Shown: one piece after another, positions 16,001 through 23,968 of the stretch
Layout: each line of letters begins with the position of its first letter
How positions within the stretch are numbered: position 1 is the stretch's first letter
NCBI GenBank assembly: GCA_036272595.1
Contig: DATAYM010000076.1
Location: forward strand, 73,447-137,446
DNA length: 64,000 nt
Reading direction: 5' to 3'
Source of the DNA: Poindextera sp036272595
GTDB lineage: Bacteria; Pseudomonadota; Alphaproteobacteria; Caulobacterales; Caulobacteraceae
Position numbers and translations under genes: made by a program
The notes under the pieces: model-generated
Told to the model about the DNA's origin: nothing
Databases searched by the model: none
Seen by the model: only the letters and a program-made list of their open reading frames with translations

Positions 16001-16468
16001 CGCTGGTCGTTCGGCACGCTGCAATGCATCTGGAAGCACCGCCAGGCGACCTTCAGCCGCAAGAATCCGGTGCTGGGTTTCGTCGCCCTGCCGCAGATCT
16101 GGCTGTTCCAGATCATCCTGGCCACCGCCGCGCCGCTGGTGGACCTGGGCGTGGTCTGGAGCCTGGTCCTGGCCGGAATCGACCACTATTTCCACGGCGA
16201 CGAGGCCAGCAGCGACAAGCTGGTCCTGGCCCTGCTCTATTGGGCGATCTTCATCTTCGTCGACCTGTCGGCGGCGGCCCTGGGGATGGCGCTGGAGAAG
16301 CGCGCGCCCTGGTCGGACACCGCCTGGATCCCGGTGCAGCGGTTCGGCTACCGGCAGCTGATGTACTATGTGGTGGTCAAGGCGGTGGTCACCGCCGTGC
16401 GCGGCCCGCGCGTCGGCTGGGGCAAGCTGGAGCGCCGCGCGACGGCAGCGGTCGGATTGCGCGGCTGA
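13079..16468 (+). CDS. Giant GH18 - polysaccharide deacetylase - GT2 fusion membrane protein
   Basis: 1129 aa. An N-terminal cytoplasmic tail and membrane anchor (about 25-52) precede a GH18-like barrel at about 98-430, with YVFDLEN near 207 giving the DxE catalytic pair. A NodB deacetylase domain at about 480-690 has all five motifs: TFDDGPD (485), HTYTHPD, RPPYFGD, DPGDW and LLHDSGG (648). A membrane segment at about 705-735 leads to a family-2 glycosyltransferase (about 757-980) with DDGSTD, DADT, EDQDLT and QRFRW, then two or three further membrane segments. One chain thus combines polymer synthesis inside with deacetylation and hydrolysis outside, like PgaB+PgaC of poly-GlcNAc systems. 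GlcNAc-type substrate is inference. Confidence 0.93.
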   Translation: MPPEPDKPSSEPFIFHDPSGRRARTAGQLGGLLLSLLAAIVAGFLITLALAPRLPDVQLRDPRSFQALHVENVKRLKGKPAWTHIGRPRTPGGAHASRALTVGFYVSWDPDSRASLTQHIDQLDVVAPQWFALKDAGGDLDITDDPQAVALIASQPRPPAVMPVIHNAHEELFDTAIADGLLLHPAAQDRLVAALVAQAQQHGYAGYVFDLENMSPNAVKAYPALLAKARAALKPLGREVWVTAPFDDDDWPLKALQANSDSLMLMAYDEHWLTGRAGPTAGEDWFEKYLNSRLSMLDPSHTILAFGAYGYDWTEADKSGQGRADAVTFHEAIQNAHDSEVDIDMDDNALNPHYGYIDDDGSKHDVWFLDATTMFNQIKVTDPWHVRGYGLWRLGSEDPGVWSLLGQPYGRITAAGLINLAPGGSVDFNGTGEILKVTATPTPGKRTLTFDPDTGLIADEHYDVLPTSYVIDRYGAHPGWVALTFDDGPDSKWTPQILKILEQKQAPATFFVIGENMQAHPGIVAREVRDGMVVGSHTYTHPDISLLPPGLVDVQLNANQRLFEVISGRDFRLFRPPYFGDAEPSTPAEVNPLLVAQKLGYLIVGLRVDPGDWKRPPASAIVQTTLDGLARDDPETGHSSVVLLHDSGGNRSHTVEALPTLIDQLRAHGYRLVTVPQLIPMSPDQAMPLTHRAWWALALDRAGFGIFREINVALNALFISAIALGVLRLAFLAVLGIHHRLHEARRRPADLDPETGPLVSVLIPCFNEEKVIVSSVSRILESNWSRLDVLVLDDGSTDRTAEEVRAHFGGDPRVRLLSFANAGKAMALNRGLDQVQGEIVVALDADTLFPPNTIGRLARWFVDPKVGAVAGNALVGNRRNLITRWQALEYVTAQNLERRALAALGAVTVVPGAVGAWRRSALEALGGYPSDTLAEDQDLTIAAQIGGWRIEFDPDARAYTEAPETVAGLLKQRFRWSFGTLQCIWKHRQATFSRKNPVLGFVALPQIWLFQIILATAAPLVDLGVVWSLVLAGIDHYFHGDEASSDKLVLALLYWAIFIFVDLSAAALGMALEKRAPWSDTAWIPVQRFGYRQLMYYVVVKAVVTAVRGPRVGWGKLERRATAAVGLRG

Positions 16469-16566
16469 ATGCCGCACGCGGCGTTGCGGCCTGTCATAGT
16501 CAACGCCTATAACCCCCGCGACCTCGCGGTTGGCGAGGAGACCTTCGAAGGGGCGCGGCGCTTCCC

Positions 16567-17730
16567 ATGAACATCCACGAGCACCAGGCCAAGGCGGTCC
16601 TGAAGGATTTCGGCGTTCCCGTGCCGCGGGGCTATCCGGCCTTCTCGATCGACGAGGCCGTGCAGGCGGCCGAAAAGCTCGACGGGCCGGTCTGGGTGGT
16701 CAAGGCGCAGATCCATGCCGGCGGCCGCGGCAAGGGCGGCGGGGTGAAGATCGCCAAGTCGCTCGGCGAAGTGCACGTCCTGGCCGAGCAGATGCTGGGC
16801 ATGACCCTGGTCACCCACCAGACCGGGCCGAAAGGCCGGCTGGTGCGCCGGCTCTATATCGAAGAGGGCGCCAACATCGCCCGCGAGCTCTACCTGTCGC
16901 TGCTGGTCGACCGCGAGACCAGCCGCGTGGCCGTGGTCGCCTCCACCGAGGGCGGCATGGACATCGAGCAGGTGGCGCACGCCACGCCCGAGAAGATCGT
17001 CACCTTCACCATCGATCCGGCCACCGGCGTCTTCCCGCACCACGCCCTGGCGCTCTCCAAGGCGCTGAACCTGAGCGGCGAGACCGCCAAGCAGGCGCGC
17101 TCGCTGTTGTCGGCGCTCTACAAGGCCTTCACCGAGAAGGACATGAGCCTTCTGGAGATCAACCCGCTGATCGTCACCGCCGAGGACAAGCTGGTGGTGC
17201 TCGACGCCAAGATCAGCTTCGACGACAACGCCCTCTATCGCCACGAGGACATCCGCGCCCTGCGCGACGAGACCGAGGAGGACGCCAAGGAGATCGAGGC
17301 GTCGAAATACGACCTCTCCTATATCGCCCTCGACGGCGAGATCGGCTGCATGGTCAACGGCGCGGGCCTGGCCATGGCGACCATGGACATCATCAAGCTC
17401 TATGGCGCGGCGCCGGCCAACTTCCTCGACGTCGGCGGCGGCGCCTCGAAGGAAAAGGTCACCGCGGCCTTCAAGATCATCACCGCCGACCCGAACGTGA
17501 AGGGGATCCTGGTCAACATCTTCGGCGGCATCATGCGCTGCGACATCATCGCCGAGGGGGTGGTCGAGGCGGTCAAGGAGATGGGGTTGAAGGTGCCGCT
17601 GGTGGTGCGGCTGGAAGGCACCAATGTCGAGCAGGGCAAGACCATCATCCGCGAGAGCGGCCTGAACGTCATCGCCGCCAACGACCTGGCCGACGGGGCC
17701 GAGAAGATCGTCAAGGCGGTGCGGGGCTGA
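16567..17730 (+). CDS. sucC: Succinyl-CoA synthetase, ADP-forming, beta subunit
   Basis: 387 aa, full length. MNIHEHQAKAVLKDFGVP opens the ATP-grasp domain; KAQIHAGGRGKGGGVK binds nucleotide; LLEINPLIV and KISFDDNA hold metal ligands; FLDVGGGASKEKV and NIFGGIMRCDIIAEG are the C-terminal CoA-ligase motifs. With SucD it converts succinyl-CoA to succinate with substrate-level phosphorylation. First gene of the operon sucC-orf-sucD-sucA-sucB-vapBC-lpd. Confidence 0.98.
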   Translation: MNIHEHQAKAVLKDFGVPVPRGYPAFSIDEAVQAAEKLDGPVWVVKAQIHAGGRGKGGGVKIAKSLGEVHVLAEQMLGMTLVTHQTGPKGRLVRRLYIEEGANIARELYLSLLVDRETSRVAVVASTEGGMDIEQVAHATPEKIVTFTIDPATGVFPHHALALSKALNLSGETAKQARSLLSALYKAFTEKDMSLLEINPLIVTAEDKLVVLDAKISFDDNALYRHEDIRALRDETEEDAKEIEASKYDLSYIALDGEIGCMVNGAGLAMATMDIIKLYGAAPANFLDVGGGASKEKVTAAFKIITADPNVKGILVNIFGGIMRCDIIAEGVVEAVKEMGLKVPLVVRLEGTNVEQGKTIIRESGLNVIAANDLADGAEKIVKAVRG

Positions 17731-17735
17731 CCCTG

Positions 17736-18326
17736 GTGCGCCGCAGCCTCGCCATCGCCGGCGCGCTCGCCGCGGCGCTCGCCGCCGGCGCGGCCTGCGC
17801 CGCCGACGCCCCCGACCTGGTCGCGGGCCTGCAGCACTATTGCGTCTCCAACGACGCCCGGCGGGACGCGGTGTTGGCGCTGGCGGACGCCGACGGCTGG
17901 CAGCCCGCGCCGCCGGAGATCGCCGCCCAGCTGGCGCAGAACATGAGCGGCTACGGGGCCAGGGTCAGGCGCGACGCCGCCGGCATGAGCATCCTGATCG
18001 CCGGCGACACCCAGCTTCCGGCCCACGACGCCAAGATCGACGCCAGCATCTGCCTTCTGGCCGTGGTTCCGGCCGACCCGGCCAGCCTGGCCGATTTCAA
18101 GGACCGGGCGGCGGCGTGGGCGAAGGTCGCCCCCAATCCGCACGAAAGCAGCGGCAACGCGACCGCTTACGTCTATCTCGACGAAGACGGCGGCCGCCGC
18201 GCGATCGTCGACGACGTCGACCCGGCCGAGGGCAAGCGGCTGATCGGCACCGGCAAGCTGCGCTTCCTGATCGTCACCAAAGACCCGGGCTCCGCCGCGA
18301 TCGCCTACATCATTCCCAAATTGTGA
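17736..18326 (+). CDS. Secreted hypothetical protein inserted between sucC and sucD
   Basis: 196 aa from GTG 17736, five bases after the sucC stop. Residues 1-23 (MRRSLAIAGALAAALAAG, then AACAADA) are a clear signal peptide, with a possible lipobox-like AACA. The mature part has two further cysteines (HYCVSN, ASICLL) and no catalytic motif I recognise; the region LAVVPADPASLADFKDRAA and the closing SAAIAYIIPKL are its most structured parts. It uses the same codon preference as its neighbours, so it is not obviously recent. Cotranscription with sucCD is almost certain from the spacing (5 bp before, 6 bp after); function unknown. Confidence 0.8.
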   Translation: MRRSLAIAGALAAALAAGAACAADAPDLVAGLQHYCVSNDARRDAVLALADADGWQPAPPEIAAQLAQNMSGYGARVRRDAAGMSILIAGDTQLPAHDAKIDASICLLAVVPADPASLADFKDRAAAWAKVAPNPHESSGNATAYVYLDEDGGRRAIVDDVDPAEGKRLIGTGKLRFLIVTKDPGSAAIAYIIPKL

Positions 18327-18332
18327 GACCAG

Positions 18333-19211
18333 ATGTCCATCCTCATCGATAAGTCGACCAAGGTCATCTGCCAGGGCGTCACCGGCGCGCAGGGCACCTT
18401 CCATACCGAGCAGGCGATCGCCTACGGGACCCGGATGGTCGGCGGCACCTCGCCGGGGAAGGGCGGCATGACCCATCTGGGCCTGCCGGTCTACGACACG
18501 GTCGCCGAGGCGGTGCACGCCACCGGCGCCACGGCCAGCGTCATGTACGTGCCGCCGGCCTTCGCCGCCGACGCCATCCTGGAGGCGATCGACGCCGAGG
18601 TGCCGCTGATCGTCTGCATCACCGAGGGCATCCCGGTGGCCGACATGGTCAAGGTCAAGCGCTCGCTGAGCGGCTCGAAGTCGCGGCTGATCGGGCCGAA
18701 CTGTCCGGGCATCCTGACGCCGAACCAGTGCAAGATCGGCATCATGCCCGGCAATATCTTTTCCAAGGGCTCGGTGGGCGTTGTCTCGCGCTCGGGCACG
18801 CTTACCTATGAGGCCGTGTTCCAGACAACCAATGTGGGCCTTGGCCAATCGACCGCCGTCGGCATCGGCGGCGACCCGGTGAAGGGCGCCGAGTTCATCG
18901 AGATCCTGGAGATGTTCCTGGCCGACGACGAGACCCAGTCGATCGTCATGATCGGCGAAATCGGCGGCTCGGCCGAGGAAGATGCGGCTGAATTCCTTAA
19001 GCATTCCAAGGTTAAGAAGCCGATGGTCGGTTTCATCGCCGGGCGCACCGCGCCTCCCGGCCGCCGGATGGGCCATGCGGGCGCCATTATTTCGGGCGGT
19101 AAGGGCGGCGCGGAGGACAAGATCGCGGCCATGGAGTCGGCCGGGATCAGAGTCTCGCCGTCGCCTGCGGCCCTGGGCGAAACTCTGATAGAGGTGCTGA
19201 AAAGCGCCTGA
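18333..19211 (+). CDS. sucD: Succinyl-CoA synthetase, ADP-forming, alpha subunit
   Basis: 292 aa. MSILIDKSTKVICQGVTG begins the CoA-binding Rossmann domain; YGTRMVGGTSPGKGG and GPNCPGILTP follow; IGEIGGSAEEDAA and RRMGHAGAIISGGKG contain the conserved Glu and the phospho-histidine at GHAG. It is the catalytic partner of SucC in the TCA cycle. The SD is weak (GTGAGACCAG), consistent with reading through from the gene 6 bp upstream. Confidence 0.98.
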   Translation: MSILIDKSTKVICQGVTGAQGTFHTEQAIAYGTRMVGGTSPGKGGMTHLGLPVYDTVAEAVHATGATASVMYVPPAFAADAILEAIDAEVPLIVCITEGIPVADMVKVKRSLSGSKSRLIGPNCPGILTPNQCKIGIMPGNIFSKGSVGVVSRSGTLTYEAVFQTTNVGLGQSTAVGIGGDPVKGAEFIEILEMFLADDETQSIVMIGEIGGSAEEDAAEFLKHSKVKKPMVGFIAGRTAPPGRRMGHAGAIISGGKGGAEDKIAAMESAGIRVSPSPAALGETLIEVLKSA

Positions 19212-19229
19212 CATCTTGCAAGCGTAATG

Positions 19230-19273
19230 GGCGGTCCGCGCCAGGCTTAGTAAAAGCTCCACGGCGGACCGCC
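19230..19273 (+). promoter_or_regulatory. Intercistronic hairpin in front of sucA
   Basis: GGCGGTCCGC at 19230-19239 pairs perfectly with GCGGACCGCC at 19264-19273 (10-bp stem, 24-nt loop). The right arm ends four to thirteen bases before the two candidate sucA starts and abuts the GGGAATGGAG ribosome-binding stretch. It could modulate sucA translation, or stabilise or process the sucCD / sucAB mRNA. There is no U-tract, so a terminator is unlikely. Confidence 0.5.
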
Positions 19274-19286
19274 GGGAATGGAGACC

Positions 19287-22253
19287 ATGGCTGACGATTC
19301 CAGTCTCGCCCCTGGGCGGTTAAACCAGGTTCTGAGCGAAACCTCGTTCCTCTACGGCGGCAATGGCGCCTTCGTCGAGGACCTCTACGCCCGCTGGGCG
19401 GCCGACCCCAATTCGGTCGAGCCGTCGTGGCGGGCCTTCTTCACCTCGCTGCACGACCAGACCGACGCGGTGAAGCGCGCGGTCGAGGCCCCGGCCTGGA
19501 CCCCGCCGGCGTCGGTGGAAAAGCGACCGGAATGGGTGTCGGCGATCGACGGCATGTGGCCGGCGGTCGAGGCCAAGATCGCCACGCGCATCGCCGAGCG
19601 GCAGCCGGGGGCCAGCGCCGACGCCGTGCGCGCCGCGACGCTGGATTCGCTGCGCGCCGTGATGATGATCCGCGCCTACCGCATGCGCGGCCACCTGGCG
19701 GCCAATCTCGATCCCCTGGGCCTGGCCGAGCACGAGGACGCCAGCGAGCTCGATCCGGCCAGCTACGGCTTCGCCGCCAGCGACTACGACCGGCCGATCT
19801 TCCTCGACTATGTGCTGGGCCTCGAGACCTCGACCATCCGCGAGATCGAGACCATCCTTCGCCGCACCTACTGCGGCAATGTCGGCGTGCAGTACATGCA
19901 CATCTCCAATCCTGACGAGAAGGCCTGGCTGCAGCAGCGGATCGAGGGGCGCGACAAGGAGATCGTCTTCACCCGCGAGGGCAAGATCGCCATCTTCAAG
20001 AAGCTGATCGAGAGCGAAAGCTTCGAGCGCTTCCTGGCCAAGCGCTATCCCGGCACCAAGCGGTTCGGGCTCGACGGCGCCGAATCCCTGGTCCCGGCCA
20101 TGGAGCAGATCATCAAGCGCGGCGGCGCGCTCGGCGTGCAGGACATCGTCATCGGCATGCCGCACCGCGGCCGGCTGAACGTGCTCGCCGCGGTGATGGG
20201 CAAGCCCTACAAGGTGATCTTCCACGAGTTCCAGGGCGGCTCGTCGCTGCCGTCGGACATCGAGGGATCGGGCGATGTCAAATACCACCTGGGCGCCTCG
20301 TCCGACCGCGCCTTCGACAACAACAACGTCCACCTGTCGCTGACCGCCAACCCCTCGCACCTGGAGATCGTCAATCCGGTGGTGATCGGCAAGGCGCGCG
20401 CCAAGCAGGCCTTCCTGCTGCGCGAGGAGCCGACCGCCGGGCGCAGCCACGTGATGCCGCTGCTCATGCACGGCGACGCGGCGTTCGCCGGCCAGGGGGT
20501 GATCGCCGAGTGCTTCGCCCTGATGGGGCTGAAGGGCTACAAGGCCGGCGGCACCCTGCACTTCATCGTCAACAACCAGATCGGCTTCACCACCAGCCCG
20601 CGCTATTCCCGGTCCAGTCCGTACCCGTCGGATTCGGCCCTGATGGTCGAGGCGCCGATCTTCCACGCCAACGGCGACGATCCCGAGGCTGTGGTCTACG
20701 CCGCCAAGGTGGCCACCGAGTTCCGCCAGCAGTTCAGCCGCGACGTGGTCATCGACATGTTCTGCTATCGCCGCTTCGGTCACAACGAGGGCGACGACCC
20801 GACCATGACGCAGCCCTTGATGTACGCCAAGATCAAGGACCATCCGTCCACCCGCGAACTCTACGGCCAGCGGCTGGCGGCCGAGGGGATCGTCACCCAG
20901 GCCGAGATCGACACCTGGCTCGCCGAGGCCTCGGCCTTCCTCGACCGTGAGTTCGAGGCCGGCAAGACCTACCAGGCCGACAAGGCCGACTGGCTCGACG
21001 GCAAGTGGGCGCACATGGCCACCGCCAACGGCGACGACCGCCGCGGCCAGACGGCGGTGCCGTTGCAGCGGCTGCGCGACATCGGCCTGAAGCTGACGGC
21101 GCTGCCGTCGCGGCTGGACGTGCACAAGACCGTCCGCCGCGTCATCGACCACCGCCGCGAGGCCATCGAGAGCGGCCAGGGACTCGACTGGGCGACGGCC
21201 GAATCGCTGGCCTTCGGCAGCCTGCTCGACGAGGCCTATCCGGTGCGGCTGTCCGGCCAGGACAGCGTGCGCGGCACCTTCGTGCAGCGGCTCAGCGACA
21301 TCGTCGATCAGACCACGGAAGAGCACTACACGCCGCTGAACAACATCCGCCCCGGCCAGGCGCCGTTCGAGGGCATCGATTCGGCGCTGTCGGAAGAGGC
21401 GGTGCTGGGCTTCGAATACGGCTACTCCCTGGCCGACCCGAACACCCTGACCATCTGGGAGGCGCAGTTCGGCGACTTCGCCAACGGCGCCCAGGTGGTC
21501 ATCGACCAGTTCATCTCGTCGGGCGAACGCAAGTGGCTGCGCATGTCGGGCCTGGTGATGCTGCTGCCGCACGGCTACGAAGGTCAGGGCCCGGAACATT
21601 CTTCTGCCAGGCTCGAGCGCTATCTGCAGCTCTGCGCCGAGGACAATCTGCAGGTGGTCAACTGCTCGACCCCGGCCAACTATTTCCATGTGCTGCGCCG
21701 GCAGATGAAGCGGGAGTTCCGCAAGCCGCTGGTGGTGATGACGCCCAAGTCGCTGCTCAGGCACAAGAAGGCGATCTCCAGCCTGGCCGAGCTGGCCGAG
21801 GGCTCGTCCTTCCACCGGGTGCTGTGGGACGACGCCGAGCACAATCCGGCGCTGACCACCATCCGGCTGAAGCCCGACGACCAAATCCGCCGGGTGATCG
21901 TCTGCTCCGGCAAGGTCTATTACGACCTGCTCGACGCGCGCGAGGAGGCCGGCGCCGACGACGTCTACATCCTGCGGCTGGAACAGTTCTATCCCTGGCC
22001 GATGCGCTCGCTGATGACCGAACTGGCCCGCTTCAACACCGCCGAGCTGGTCTGGTGCCAGGAGGAGCCGAAGAACATGGGCGGCTGGACCTTCGTCGAT
22101 CCGTGGATGGAGCTGACCCTGGCGCGGCTGCAGATCGCCGCCAAGCGGGCCCGCTATGTCGGCCGTCCGGCCTCGGCCTCGACCGCGGCCGGACTGATGA
22201 GCCGCCACACCAAGGAGCTGAAGGCCTTCCTGGCCGAGGCCTTCGCGGCCTGA
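19287..22253 (+). CDS. sucA: 2-oxoglutarate dehydrogenase E1 component
   Basis: 988 aa from ATG 19287 (in-frame ATG 19278 adds three residues; the later one has the better-spaced SD). TSFLYGGNGAFVEDLYARW is the N-terminal peptide that binds E2; FGLDGAESLVPAM, GMPHRGRLN, HEFQGG and GDVKYHLG follow; HGDAAFAGQGV and NNQIGFTT form the thiamine-diphosphate site; GHNEGDDP and QEEPKNMG are late signatures. It decarboxylates 2-oxoglutarate and transfers succinyl to the E2 lipoyl group. Third enzyme gene of the suc operon. Confidence 0.98.
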   Translation: MADDSSLAPGRLNQVLSETSFLYGGNGAFVEDLYARWAADPNSVEPSWRAFFTSLHDQTDAVKRAVEAPAWTPPASVEKRPEWVSAIDGMWPAVEAKIATRIAERQPGASADAVRAATLDSLRAVMMIRAYRMRGHLAANLDPLGLAEHEDASELDPASYGFAASDYDRPIFLDYVLGLETSTIREIETILRRTYCGNVGVQYMHISNPDEKAWLQQRIEGRDKEIVFTREGKIAIFKKLIESESFERFLAKRYPGTKRFGLDGAESLVPAMEQIIKRGGALGVQDIVIGMPHRGRLNVLAAVMGKPYKVIFHEFQGGSSLPSDIEGSGDVKYHLGASSDRAFDNNNVHLSLTANPSHLEIVNPVVIGKARAKQAFLLREEPTAGRSHVMPLLMHGDAAFAGQGVIAECFALMGLKGYKAGGTLHFIVNNQIGFTTSPRYSRSSPYPSDSALMVEAPIFHANGDDPEAVVYAAKVATEFRQQFSRDVVIDMFCYRRFGHNEGDDPTMTQPLMYAKIKDHPSTRELYGQRLAAEGIVTQAEIDTWLAEASAFLDREFEAGKTYQADKADWLDGKWAHMATANGDDRRGQTAVPLQRLRDIGLKLTALPSRLDVHKTVRRVIDHRREAIESGQGLDWATAESLAFGSLLDEAYPVRLSGQDSVRGTFVQRLSDIVDQTTEEHYTPLNNIRPGQAPFEGIDSALSEEAVLGFEYGYSLADPNTLTIWEAQFGDFANGAQVVIDQFISSGERKWLRMSGLVMLLPHGYEGQGPEHSSARLERYLQLCAEDNLQVVNCSTPANYFHVLRRQMKREFRKPLVVMTPKSLLRHKKAISSLAELAEGSSFHRVLWDDAEHNPALTTIRLKPDDQIRRVIVCSGKVYYDLLDAREEAGADDVYILRLEQFYPWPMRSLMTELARFNTAELVWCQEEPKNMGGWTFVDPWMELTLARLQIAAKRARYVGRPASASTAAGLMSRHTKELKAFLAEAFAA

Positions 22254-22282
22254 ACCCGCGACCCCAAGGAGCACGTTTCCCC

Positions 22283-23605
22283 ATGACCGACATCATGACC
22301 CCGGCGCTCGGTGAATCCGTCACCGAGGCGACCGTGGCCCGCTGGACCAAGAAGGCTGGCGATCCGGTCAAGAAGGACGAGGTGCTGGTCGAGCTGGAGA
22401 CCGACAAGGTCTCGCTGGAGGTGGTGGCGCCCGAGGACGGCGTGCTGAGCGACATCGCCGCCGAGGAAGGCGCGACCGTCGAGCCTGGCGCGGTGCTCGG
22501 CCGCGTCACCGGCGGCGGCGCCGGCGCGGCCGTGGCGCCTCCCGCCGCCAAGCCGGCCCCCGCCCCAGCCCCAGCCCCCAAGGCCGCGCCCGCCGTCGCG
22601 CAAACCCCCGCGGCGGTGGCGGAACCGCAGGCCGCCGCCGTCCCGACCTCCATCTCCGGCGTCAAGCCGGCCCCGGCGCAGCCGGCCCAGCCGGCGACCG
22701 TCGCCGCTGCGGCCTCGGCGCCGATCCTCGCCCCGTCCGCCGAGCGGATCGCGCAGGAGAACAGCCTCGATGCGGCCAAGATCGCCGGCACCGGCAAGGA
22801 CGGGCGGATCACCAAGGGCGATGCGCTGGCCGCGCTGGAGGCCCGCGCCGCCGAGGCCAAGGCGCAGCCCGCCGTCCAGGTCGCCGCCGCGCCGCGCGAG
22901 GTCGGCGATCGCGAGGAGCGGGTGCGCATGACCCGCCTGCGCCAGACCATCGCGCGCCGGCTGAAGGAGGCGCAGAACGCCGCCGCCATGCTGACCACCT
23001 TCAACGAGGTGGACATGACCGCGGTCATGGCGCTGCGCAATCAGTACAAGGACGTTTTCGAGCAGCGCCACGGGATCAAGCTCGGGTTCATGAGCTTCTT
23101 CGTCAAGGCGGTGATCGCGGCGCTGAAGGCGGTGCCGGACGTCAACGCCGAGATCGACGGCACGGACCTGATCTACAAGAACCACTACGACATCGGGGTC
23201 GCGGTCGGCACCGAGCGCGGCCTGGTGGTGCCGGTGGTGCGCGACGCCGACGCCCTGGACATGGCCGGGGTCGAAAAGGCCATCGCCGAGCTTGGCAAGA
23301 AGGCCCGCGACGGCGCGCTGGCGCTGGACGACCTGCAAGGCGGCACCTTCACCATCTCCAACGGCGGGGTCTATGGTTCGCTGATGTCGACGCCGATCCT
23401 GAACGCGCCGCAGTCGGGCATCCTCGGCATGCACAAGATCCAGGAGCGGCCCATGGCGGTCGGCGGCCAGGTGGTGGTGCGGCCGATGATGTACTTGGCC
23501 CTGTCCTACGACCACCGCGTCGTCGACGGCCAGGGCGCGGTGACCTTCCTGGTGCGGGTGAAGGAGCACATCGAGGAGCCGCAGCGGCTGTTGCTCGACC
23601 TTTAG
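22283..23605 (+). CDS. sucB: 2-oxoglutarate dehydrogenase E2, dihydrolipoyl succinyltransferase
   Basis: 440 aa from ATG 22283, with AAGGAG about 10 nt upstream. Residues 1-78 are one lipoyl domain with lipoyl Lys in ETDKVSLEV; about 79-145 an Ala/Pro-rich swinging linker; about 150-190 the E3-binding domain (PSAERIAQENSLD, GTGKDGRITKGD); about 210-440 the catalytic core with TFNEVDM, SNGGVYGSLMSTPI and the acyltransferase motif DHRVVDG. It transfers succinyl from lipoate to CoA. It sits 29 bp after sucA. Confidence 0.98.
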   Translation: MTDIMTPALGESVTEATVARWTKKAGDPVKKDEVLVELETDKVSLEVVAPEDGVLSDIAAEEGATVEPGAVLGRVTGGGAGAAVAPPAAKPAPAPAPAPKAAPAVAQTPAAVAEPQAAAVPTSISGVKPAPAQPAQPATVAAAASAPILAPSAERIAQENSLDAAKIAGTGKDGRITKGDALAALEARAAEAKAQPAVQVAAAPREVGDREERVRMTRLRQTIARRLKEAQNAAAMLTTFNEVDMTAVMALRNQYKDVFEQRHGIKLGFMSFFVKAVIAALKAVPDVNAEIDGTDLIYKNHYDIGVAVGTERGLVVPVVRDADALDMAGVEKAIAELGKKARDGALALDDLQGGTFTISNGGVYGSLMSTPILNAPQSGILGMHKIQERPMAVGGQVVVRPMMYLALSYDHRVVDGQGAVTFLVRVKEHIEEPQRLLLDL

Positions 23606-23616
23606 GCGCGGCGGGC

Positions 23617-23646
23617 TTGACGTCAGCTTGATTGTATCTATATCTA
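23617..23646 (+). promoter_or_regulatory. Candidate internal promoter for vapBC
   Basis: TTGACG at 23617-23622 is a good -35; about 17 bases on, within the left arm of the palindrome, ATATCT/TATCTA could serve as -10. The operator arm would then cover the -10 box, as expected for autorepression by a VapB-VapC complex. This gives the toxin-antitoxin genes, and possibly lpd, transcription separate from the suc promoter. Confidence 0.5.
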
Positions 23647-23666
23647 CGGCCTATAGATATAGATAC
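23634..23666. promoter_or_regulatory. Perfect 13-bp inverted repeat, operator of vapBC
   Basis: GTATCTATATCTA at 23634-23646 and TAGATATAGATAC at 23654-23666 are exact reverse complements around a 7-bp spacer, ending 11 bp before the vapB ATG. It stands out as AT-rich in GC-rich DNA. Long palindromes overlapping the promoter are standard binding sites for AbrB-type antitoxins. Confidence 0.8.
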
Positions 23667-23677
23667 GGAGCTGCGCC

Positions 23678-23968
23678 ATGTCCGGCGTCGAGGAATTCGG
23701 CAAGCCTTTCGAGCATGCCCTGGTCACCGCCAAGCTGTTTCAACATGGCGGCAGCCAAGCCGTGCGCCTGCCCAAGGCCTTCCGTTTCGAAGGCGCGGAG
23801 GTGAGCGTGCGCCGCGAGGGCGAGGCGGTGATCCTCGAGCCGATCAAGAAGAAGCGGCCGCCGACCAAGGAGGAAATGGACGCCTTCTGGGCCAAGGTGG
23901 ACAGCCTTGGGGGCGCTGACTTTCCCGACAGGGAGCAACCGCCGGCGCAAGAGCGCGACTTCTGGTGA
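23678..23968 (+). CDS. vapB: VapB-type antitoxin (AbrB/MazE-like swapped hairpin)
   Basis: 96 aa. KLFQHGGSQAVRLPKAFRFEG at about 20-40 is the SpoVT/AbrB DNA-binding motif (N/G-x-QAVRLPK), followed by a strand VSVRREGEAVIL. The C-terminal half (PPTKEEMDAFWAKVDSLG, closing with ERDFW) is the flexible toxin-neutralising part. The stop overlaps the toxin start by 4 nt (GTGA). It probably represses its own promoter through the palindrome just upstream. Confidence 0.9.
   Translation: MSGVEEFGKPFEHALVTAKLFQHGGSQAVRLPKAFRFEGAEVSVRREGEAVILEPIKKKRPPTKEEMDAFWAKVDSLGGADFPDREQPPAQERDFW

Noticed and set aside
12971..16477. Very long open frame on the minus strand opposite the GH18-deacetylase-GT gene, continuous with the CitE-like gene
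   Set aside because: It is the antisense reading of a high-GC gene; the residues are Arg/Gly/Asp/Gln-rich low complexity with no domain. Only the part from 12970 down is the real lyase.
19320..22274. 984-codon open frame opposite sucA
   Set aside because: Same effect: GC-rich third positions suppress stops on the opposite strand. Composition is His/Asp/Arg/Gly-rich and unlike a protein.
21005..22282. Plus-strand open frame joined upstream of sucB
   Set aside because: It reads sucA in a wrong frame before entering sucB. The lipoyl domain starts at ATG 22283 with an SD.
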